A stretch of DNA of 64,000 nucleotides from Carya illinoinensis (Eukaryota > Streptophyta > Magnoliopsida > Fagales > Juglandaceae), in assembly GCF_018687715.1 (NCBI RefSeq), contig NC_056760.1, positions 24,761,501 to 24,825,500 of the forward strand, written 5' to 3'. Of this stretch, positions 57,075-64,000 are shown in pieces. Each line of letters starts with the position of its first letter. The first letter of the stretch is position 1. The translations under genes were made by a program, and so were the position numbers. Under the pieces are notes generated by a model. That model was not told where the DNA came from and searched no databases. It saw only the letters and a list, made by a program, of their open reading frames with translations.

Positions 57075-57995
57075 CTCTATATGATCTTTTACTTATGGTT
57101 TTACTTACAAGATTCATTCTATTAGTTTTTTTTTTTTTAAATTCAAATTTTCAATTTCAAATTTCATGATTTTTAGCTTATTAAAAATGAACATGTGGGG
57201 AATTAAGTTTTTTGTAAATTTTTCTTAAGTATATTTAGAATTTTTTTAACCAGAAAATTTATAGCAATACATATGAGTATAGACTCATAAAATTTACATG
57301 GGACAATGCATAATAAATTTATTTTTCCATATAAATTTCTTAAATCCTTACCTATGTATATGTCACAATTCTTTAATAATGCATAAAAAATACATTGCAT
57401 ACTCTAAATCTTATTAATTCATATCCATGTGCATTATTATGCAATGATATTTTAAATCAGGTACTATCTTAATATTTTATCATTTGGTTGAAACGCATGC
57501 ACTCTACATGATATTTTACTTCTGTTTTTACTTACAAAATTCATTCTATTAGTTTTCTTTTAAAATTCAAATTTTGAATTTCAAATTTTATGATTTTTAG
57601 CTTATTAAAAACAGATATATGGGTAATTAAGTTTTTTGTAAGTTTTTCTTATGTATATTTATCATTTTTCCAACAAAAAAGTTTATAGTGATATATATAA
57701 ATATATGAGTATGGAATTATGAGATTTATACAAGATAATGTATAATAAATTTATTTTTTCATGTAAATTTCTTAATTTCATATTTATGTGTGTCACAATT
57801 CTTTAATGGTGCATAAAAAATACATTGTCTACTCTAAATCAAATTAATTCATATCCATGTGAACTTTTATGCACTACTATTTTGAATTTTGTACTATCTT
57901 AGTATTCTGTCATTTGATTGAAAATACACTCTATATGATCATTTACTTATGTTTTTACTTACAAGATTCATTCTATTAATTTTCTTTTAAAATGT
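57075..57995. repeat. Tandem ~427-bp repeat: two full units and a partial third
   Basis: Units start with CTCTATATGATC-like words at 57075, 57502 and 57929, a constant spacing of 427 bp. The copies are diverged but colinear. The third is cut after about 65 bp by a LINE tail. Confidence 0.85.
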
Positions 57996-58069
57996 AATTT
58001 TTTTTTTTTTTTTTTTTAGAAAAGCACTTCATTTCATAAAATCATAACACCTTAAGATAGGTTACAATA

Positions 58070-58546
58070 GTGTCGATCAATGAAAATTACATTATCAATG
58101 ATAAGAGGAACAGTATTCCACCAAATGAACATATCTTCAATGGACCAAGCATGTCTTGCAAGTCGATGGATAGCCTCATTTGTGAATCTGTTGCTATGCT
58201 GAATACTACACTGAGTGAAAGTTTACATCAAACTTTTGACATCTGCTACCATAAATCTTATTGCATTTGACTCAGTTGAGCTGTTAACCTCTTCAACCAG
58301 AAACAAATAATCACTTTCAATAATCAGCTTAGAGATTTCCATATTCATGCACAATTTTAGTCCCCTCAATAAGGCCATGGCTTCTACTTGTTCTGGTTCC
58401 AGAAAAATAGTTTCAACTCTACTAGCTATCATAAGCACATCTCCCACATGGTTCCTCAAAACAGCACCCATACTAGCTTTGTTTAAGTCAAAGAAGAGGG
58501 CTCCATCAATATTTAGCTTAAGAGAATCTTTAGGAGAAGTGACCAT
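58070..58546 (-). pseudogene. LINE RNase H (RVT_3) domain
   Basis: SLKLNIDGALFFDLNKASMG (first catalytic D), VLRNHVGDVLMIASR, EAMALLRGLKLCMNMEISKL (catalytic E) and LIIESDYLFLVEEVN (third D) are all present. After one stop RFTNEAIHRLARHAW completes the domain, in which the usual 'NxxAHxLA' histidine block reads NEAIHRLA. It would remove RNA from the RNA-DNA hybrid. Confidence 0.82.
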
Positions 58547-58907
58547 CTGTACAACAGGTGCTTAGAAATGGGAGGACCCAAATAATATCTAATCAATGCA
58601 CTTTGCAATTTCTTTGTAAAAGCAATCCAATAACTTTCTGTGGTGGCAAAGCAATCTGTTCAAGAACCATCTTGTTCCTTCCGAACCAAAAAGCCCAAAC
58701 CATCAAGAAAAAATCAGCTAATTCTTCAGTTGAGACTTTAAATAGAATATTCATTGCAATAGTGATAAAAGAACTGAGTTAGGCTCCATTTTGAATGACA
58801 GAAAATCTGCACATTAGGAGTTCATGGATGAAGGGCATAAAATCAAAACATGTCACAAATCCTCCATTGGATGTTGACAAAAGCAACATTGCCCCTCAAT
58901 GTCCAGT

Positions 58908-59588
58908 TTAAGCACTTTTAACAGAAAAAGATCCTGGCTTTTCATGTTCCCTCATCCACTGATCTATAGATCCAATATAACTAGGGTGCAACCTGATAAT
59001 AGCATCAATAATGTTTGGAATGAATATAGCTCTAACCTTTTCAAGATCCCGCCATTTAGTACATGGATTAATAACTAAGGAAACTTGATTCTCCAATTGG
59101 CAAAGTTGCTCAACCCTCTGCTCAGCTCTTAGTTCATGTCTCAAGTTTCGAAATTTAGGAATCCAGACATCATTTAAAATATGAATAGAACTTCCATCTC
59201 CCACATTCCACCTTCCACCTTTCGGTAGCAGGTTTTTTGCCTCCCATACTCCTCTCCAAGTATAGAAGGGATTACCTCCAAGAGAGGCTGTCAATAGATT
59301 CTCATCAGAAAAGTATCTAGTAGCATACATATTGTAGAATAAACTTTCCTTATTCTGCAATAACCTCCAACCTTGGTTTGCCAACATAGCCATATTGAAG
59401 ATCTCTAGCCCCTTGAACCACATTCCTCCCACATATTTTGAATTGCATATTTTCTTCCAAATTAGCCAATGGACATTTCTCTCTTCATTCTTTTGACCCC
59501 ACCAATATCTAGTCATCATATTCTCTATTTCAGAGCAGAGCTTTGTTAGAAGCCTGAAGCAATTCATAGCATAAGATAAAATTGCCAA
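58908..59588 (-). CDS. LINE ORF2 post-RT segment (226 aa open frame)
   Basis: YAMNCFRLLTKLCSEIENMM, RYWWGQKNEERNVHWLIWKK, GLEIFNMAMLANQGWRLLQN and RWNVGDGSSIHILNDVWIPK are the conserved blocks between RT and zf-RVT in plant LINEs. The frame is open for 226 residues, suggesting a comparatively young copy. The N-terminal side is cut by the gypsy LTR. Confidence 0.82.
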   Translation of the reverse strand: MAILSYAMNCFRLLTKLCSEIENMMTRYWWGQKNEERNVHWLIWKKICNSKYVGGMWFKGLEIFNMAMLANQGWRLLQNKESLFYNMYATRYFSDENLLTASLGGNPFYTWRGVWEAKNLLPKGGRWNVGDGSSIHILNDVWIPKFRNLRHELRAEQRVEQLCQLENQVSLVINPCTKWRDLEKVRAIFIPNIIDAIIRLHPSYIGSIDQWMREHEKPGSFSVKSA

Positions 59589-59607
59589 AGCTACTGCTTT
59601 TAGAAGG

Positions 59608-61674
59608 TGTGATGACCCGTTTTTGAGTGTATTTTCGCTGAAATGGTTGTTTTTATTTTAATTAATATATTAGTTATTTATTTTAATTTATTTACGTTTT
59701 AAAATTGTTTTTAATTTAATTGATATTGTGTTTTATTTCTTTTAGTTGTTTACAGTTTTTAATTTTTTTTCGGCGGTTTAGTTTTGTTTCCCCGAATGAG
59801 GATTAGACCTCATCTCTTTTTCCCTACATCTCTTTTTCCTTTTTCCTTTTCTTTTTCCTTTTTCTCTTTTTTTTTTCCTTCTTTCTTTTTCCTTTCTTTT
59901 TCTTTTTTTCTTTCTTTTCTTTTTCCCTCTCTCTCTCCCCGCGTTGACCCCCCGGTCTCTCTCTCTCTTCTCTCTCCCTCACGCCGGAACCTTCAGCCGT
60001 TCGAACTGCCGCCGTCCGACCACCGTGTGGCTCACCGCCGGCACCGTTCAGTTCCCCTCCCTCCGGCGCACCTTCCCACCAATTTCCACCCCCAACCGGC
60101 CGGCCGTTTGGCCGGAAAAGCCCTTTGAAGCCCGCACGGGTTTGGCTCCGATCCGCCGCCGTCGCTCCACCTCTGGCCACCATTTCTTTACCACTTCATC
60201 ACCGGTCCCTTGTCGTCCTAACCCACCTATTTCCGGCCACCAACGACCACCGGAACAGCTCCCACGAGCTAGCTTTCCTTTTTGAGAAATCCGGTCTCTT
60301 TCCGGCGATTTCGCTGCCACCCACGGCCAACCACCACTTCCAATAGCTTCACAACCATCCCTAGACCATTCCCTATTAATCCCAAGCTCTAGTTTGTCCC
60401 CGTTCAAAAGTGGGTTTTTCACAACCCACGGCCACAGTGAATTTTCACTGTGACGTTGCTTTTTCGCCGCCGTTTACAACGCCGCGCGTTTTCTAAAATT
60501 GCCATATAGCGCTGTAAGTATTTTCCAAACCCTATTTTCAGATTTAAATATATATTGCTCGTTCAATTATTTTATTTGCTGTTGGTTGGTTGATTCCGGA
60601 CTGAGTCCGAGGAGTTCGGGGGTCGGATGGATGGAGGACGGAGTTGCCTTTTTATTGAATTATGTTGTTGGATTATTTTATTATGCATTGATATGGCATT
60701 ACATGGTGCATGCACGTGTGTTTTTGTTTAAGTGTGAAAAGCCTGTGTTTGGCGTAAGTCGTCTTACGGGTGCGTGTGTATCACGACCCCAAGCCGGGAT
60801 GGGGTATTATCCTGGTGGAGCTCCTATGGTCACTCGGGAGCGGAATAAACTGAGTGATGTCCCCTGGGTTGTCGCTAGACGACGGGAGCGGGGGCTAGGG
60901 GTTGCTTGGCTACGAACGCGCCGGGCGCGGAACCGGGCATCGCTCAATGCACCGACTCTGTGGCCCTTCGCTGGTGAGGGCTAGAGGATGCTTGGCTACG
61001 AACGTGCGGGGCACGGAACTGGGCATCGCTCGTTAGGTGTCACATGCGTGGTGGTACTCTGCGGTGTGGCACTGGAGCCAGGGTATGCGGATGACCCCTA
61101 GGGGAGGTCATGGTGCATACGATTAATATGGTTTATGGTTTGAGTTGGATAAAGGCCAAATTTGACTTTTGGCGTGTTTTTCGGAAAGGATGTGTTTTTG
61201 GGCCAAATGGGTTTTTTGGCGTGTGTGGAAAAATCGTGTTTTGTGGGCTTTGTGCATTGGGCATGTTTCATGCATATTGTTTGAGTTTTTATCTGGTAGT
61301 GTTGGCGTTTTACTTACCTGCGGTACCATTTTTGGTTCCGTAGCTTTTGGTGCAGAGTTTGAGGACGACGAGGAGGAGGCTGAGCCCGAGGATGCGGCTC
61401 CGCCGGGTTGCTGATGATATGTTTTATATTTGTTTTATAACTATATTTGTGTTTTTGTAATATTTTATTTATGTAAGTTTTAAACAGCTTGTACTACGTT
61501 AAGAAAAATTCTGGTACTTAGTTATGACCTTCGTTATCCGCTGCGTCTTTCTTTGTACACATATGTTGCCTTGCACACACTTGGCACCCGTCGATAGGAT
61601 GGTGACCCGGGTTGTCACCATCCGGACGTCTAGATTTTCCCCGTGTTCGGGCGTGGGGATTTGGGGGCGTCACA
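59608..61674 (+). repeat. Gypsy 5' LTR (2067 bp)
   Basis: Begins TGTGATGACCCG and ends GGGGGCGTCACA. Pyrimidine-rich (TTTTCC)n text at 59815-59940 and CG-rich text follow. Two diverged copies of about 85 bp (CTTGGCTACGAACG ... GGGCATCGCTC at about 60903-60950 and 60988-61035) lie in the second half. Long reading frames in this region have no recognisable protein and are read as chance. Confidence 0.88.
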
Positions 61675-61676
61675 GG

Positions 61677-61688
61677 TGGTATCAGAGC
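61677..61688 (+). promoter_or_regulatory. Primer-binding site, initiator tRNA-Met type
   Basis: TGGTATCAGAGC two bases after the LTR is the standard complement of the plant initiator methionine tRNA 3' end, which primes minus-strand synthesis. Confidence 0.92.
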
Positions 61689-61956
61689 GGTTTGGCTCTG
61701 GGTAAAACCACATGTCCCGTAGGCAGTACCAGAATGCTTTTTTAAAGTTGTGTTTTGAAAATTATGTTAAGTACAGTTGTTTTATTTGTTTTATTTGTTT
61801 GAGCTTGTTTGTTTGTTTGTATTTTTTTTGGTTATGTTTTTGCAAGCTGGTTTCTTTTGTTTCTTGCTGTGTGGTGTTGGTTTTGTTTTTGTTGGTTTTA
61901 TGATGGTTTTATTTGTTTTCTTAAAGGAGGGTCAAGAGTAGTGTTGTGGCAGGAAA

Positions 61957-63172
61957 ATGGGGAGACCAAGAAAATCTACACAAGAACTACGGGACAATAC
62001 CTCCAGGGATGACTCCATAGCCGAGGCAATACGGCAGATGACGGAATTTATGCAGCAGAGTGCGAGGTCTCAACAGACAGGGCCTTGGCCATAACAAGGG
62101 GGTCCCTGGCCACCATCAGGAGGGCCCTGTCCACCATCAAGAGGGCCTTGTCCACAACAAGGAGGGTTTTGGCCACAACCGGGAGGTCCTTGGCCATATC
62201 AGGGAGGGCCTTGGATGTATCCAAGAGGGTCCAACAGCATGGTGCAAGCTGGATGCACCTATGAGCGCTTCCTGGCCCATAGGACTCTACACTTCACTGG
62301 AAATGAGGATCCACTTCAGGCTGGAAAATGGATCAAAGATCTGGAGAAAACCTTTGAGGTGTGTGGATGCACTGAGGCACAACAAGTACTCTACGCCAGC
62401 TATCTCTTGCAAGGTACCGCTTCTGATTGGTGGGATACCAAGAGGGTGATGCTGGAATCTGAACTGGAATCTTTCGCTGCGGTGACCTGGCAGCGTTTCA
62501 AGAAGGAGTTTAATGACCGCTTCTTTCCCGCATCGGTAAGGAAGCAAAAGGCAAAAGAGTTCTCAAATCTGGTCCAAGGGGGCGCGACAGTGGAACAATA
62601 CGCCCGGAGGTTCATAGAACTTGAGCGATTTGCTCCTCACCTTGTCGCCACTGAGGAGATGCGAGCAGATCGTTTTCAGGAGGAGCTACGCCATGACATA
62701 CGGCGTATGGTGGTCAGCCATCGGATATCCACTTTTCAGGAATTAGTGGATGTGGCCACCCTTGTGGAGCGGGAAAATAATCTGAGTGTGGGCTCCCCTC
62801 CAGGGCATAAGAGGCGGAGTTTTTCTGGTGAAGGAAGCAGCTCGGGTTCGCCCTAGAAGTTTGTTCAGCTGACCGGAACTCGACCTCAAACGTCCTCAGG
62901 TGTTCGTATGGGAGGACGGGTGCCTATTTGTGGAGCTTGTAATAGAGCTCATGAGGGCGAGTGCCGGATGAGTAGCGGACCCCAGTGTTACCGGTGCGGC
63001 CAAGTGGGACATATCGCTTGGGATTGCTCCGTCAGAGTTCAAGGAAGCCGTGGAGGTAGACACGGTGGAAGAACCAACCCGAGACAAGCAGTGCAAGCCC
63101 AGGTTTATGCTGTCACACCCGGAGAGGTGGATGATGAGGCACCAGCGACCCATGATGCTGGAGTAATTACAG
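61957..63172 (+). pseudogene. Gypsy Gag with zinc knuckle, two in-frame stops
   Basis: One phase throughout. Start MGRPRKSTQELRDN; a proline/glycine/tryptophan repeat (GGPWP, GGPCPP and similar, about 62080-62215); the retrotrans_gag domain (FTGNEDPLQAGKWIKDLEKT, YLLQGTASDWWDTK, FKKEFNDRFFPASVRKQKAK, EFSNLVQGGATVEQYARRF); and a CCHC knuckle CYRCGQVGHIAWDC at about 62986. Stops at 62092-62094 (within the repeat) and 62854-62856 prevent a full product; both could arise by one base change. Gag would package the element RNA. Confidence 0.88.
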
Positions 63173-63269
63173 GTATGGTTTAATTAAATTTTAAGTTGGA
63201 TTTAATTTTTTGGTGTATGTGGTTTATTCTTTGCTTTTTGGATTTCATGAGTTGATGTGTTTGGTTCAG
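63173..63269 (+). other. Candidate spliceosomal intron between gag and pol (97 bp)
   Basis: The segment begins GTATGG and ends TTGGTTCAG, is T-rich, and carries an in-frame TAA (63181-63183) that would end Gag if it is retained. Removing it (phase 1) joins AGVITG directly to RVCLYEFYACTLFDSDAS, giving a continuous protease with the usual spacing. An insertion with a 4-bp CAGG repeat is the alternative. Confidence 0.65.
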
Positions 63270-64000
63270 GAAGAGTCTGTTTGTATGAGTTTTATGCTTG
63301 TACTTTGTTTGATTCCGATGCTTCACAGTCGTTTGTATCTTCCACGTTTGCTCGGGTGTGTAATTTGGTCACGGAATCGTTGCCGAAGTCTATGGTAGTG
63401 GCTCTACCCGATGGTGAGATGGTGTGGTGTTCCAAGGTTGCTTTGGGATGCCCGTTAAATTTTGAGGGAAGGTTCTTGGATGCTGATTTGGTGGTGTTTA
63501 AGCTGTTGGGTTTTGATATCATCCTCGGGATGGATTGGCTATACCGATATTCTGCGAGTATTAATTGCAGAAGTCGGATAATTAGCTTTCAGCTTCCAGA
63601 TGGTGATTGTCTGGAATTTGCGGGGAGTAGATTAAAAGAAAAGCCGATGATTATATCGGCGATTCAGGCAAGAAGAGAGATTGCATGGGGAGCGGATGCA
63701 TTCTTGGTTCAGATGGTGTCCACGCCGTCTGAGAAGAAGTCCTTGGCATACATTCCAGTTGTGGAAGAATTCCCCGATGTGTTTGTGGATGACTTGCCCG
63801 GACTACCCCCTGTGCGGGAGATGGAGTTTGTTATCGACTTGGAACCTGGAGCGGCTCCTGTGCATAAAGCTCCTTATCGCATGGCACCGGCTGAATTGAA
63901 AGAGTTGAAGACTCAGTTGCAAGAACTGGTAGAGAAGGGATTTATTCAGCCTAGCACATCGCCGTGGGGTGCACCAGTTTTATTTGTTAAAAAGAAAGAT
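63270..64000 (+). CDS. Gypsy protease and start of reverse transcriptase (partial)
   Basis: Open from 63270 to the window end in one phase. The retropepsin part reads LFDSDASQSFVSSTFARVCN (catalytic D present; the usual glycine of DSG is D) and LLGFDIILGMDWLYRYSASI. The linker leads to VVEEFPDVFVDDLPGLPPVR, PYRMAPAELKELKTQLQELV and FIQPSTSPWGAPVLFVKKKD, the N-terminal block of Ty3 reverse transcriptase. Protease releases the pol enzymes. The C-terminal remainder lies outside the window, and expression would need splicing or another route past the stop at 63181. Confidence 0.88.

Larger units (their letters stand above)
57996..59607 (-). mobile_element. LINE 3' half with poly(A) tail, cut by a gypsy element
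   Basis: The plus-strand T run at about 57998-58018 is the tail. The RNase H domain is at 58070-58546 and the post-RT region at 58908-59588. The LINE reading frame continues to the base before the gypsy LTR at 59608, so the rest (RT, endonuclease) lies beyond that element and outside the window. Confidence 0.82.
59608..64000 (+). mobile_element. Ty3/gypsy retrotransposon, 5' part (runs off the window)
   Basis: 5' LTR 59608-61674, primer-binding site 61677-61688, leader, gag 61957-63172, a 97-bp intron-like segment 63173-63269, and protease plus the start of RT to the end. It inserted into a minus-strand LINE. Two stops occur in gag; pol is open to the window end. The PYRMAPAELKELK block suggests a Tekay/Del- or Athila-like lineage; I cannot decide. 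Confidence 0.9.

Noticed and set aside
59784..60422. Overlapping reading frames of 110-124 aa on both strands
   Set aside because: They lie inside the gypsy LTR in pyrimidine-rich and GC-rich DNA and match no protein family I recognise; both strands are open because of base composition.
61524..62012. Hydrophobic open frames after the gypsy LTR
   Set aside because: T/G-rich LTR and leader sequence gives phenylalanine/leucine/valine-rich translations; no gene evidence.

Overview
The window is nuclear DNA from a woody-type eudicot plant. Genes carry many short GT-AG introns, the intergenic DNA is AT-rich and saturated with nested transposable elements, and the host proteins are plant-type. A Fagales/Juglandaceae-like tree is my guess from the style of the Tourist-like MITEs ('GTTTGGATG...GAGATGAGATG'); this is inference only. 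No CRISPR, bacterial or organellar content was seen.

Two host genes can be reconstructed exon by exon, both on the minus strand. The first is a WRAP53/TCAB1-type WD40 protein (14 exons, 548-6616, 432 aa). The second is a bifunctional FMN hydrolase/riboflavin kinase (FMN/FHY type, 10 exons, 24709-37650, 387 aa). All exon phases close without a frameshift. One FMN/FHY intron is 8.6 kb because a LINE, a non-autonomous hAT and MITEs lie in it. The two genes look like an ancestral neighbour pair pushed apart by transposons.

Everything else recognised is mobile DNA. At 7.2-14.9 kb a minus-strand LINE that has lost its reverse transcriptase is split by a 4.35-kb hAT element (8-bp TSD). At 16.2-19.0 kb lies a non-autonomous hAT with internal tandem repeats. 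At 20.0-23.5 kb is a 3.5-kb solo LTR. At 26.2-27.1 kb is a small hAT. At 27.8-33.5 kb is a degenerate LINE with a nested tail copy of its own family. At 38.3-46.4 kb a chromovirus (TSD GATTT) has a second, rearranged chromovirus inside its 3' LTR; that one ends in a 189-bp near-perfect inverted repeat. At 46.4-47.6 kb are two MULE-type MITEs and two Tourist-like copies. At 48.0-52.8 kb is a truncated copia. At 52.9-54.1 kb is a retroposon with a 17-bp TSD. At 55.4-58.0 kb are ~427-bp repeat units. At 58.0-59.6 kb is a LINE 3' half, cut by a Ty3/gypsy element that runs off the right end (LTR 59608-61674, PBS, gag, pol).

The most unusual single observation is in that last element. A 97-bp GT-AG segment lies exactly between the Gag zinc knuckle and the protease and looks like a spliceable intron linking Gag to Pol. 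Other notable points are the inverted duplication at 40881-41283, a 21-bp LINE-tail insertion with a 17-bp target duplication at 33755, and a chain of back-to-back hairpins carrying AAACCCTAA motifs inside the 7.4-kb hAT.
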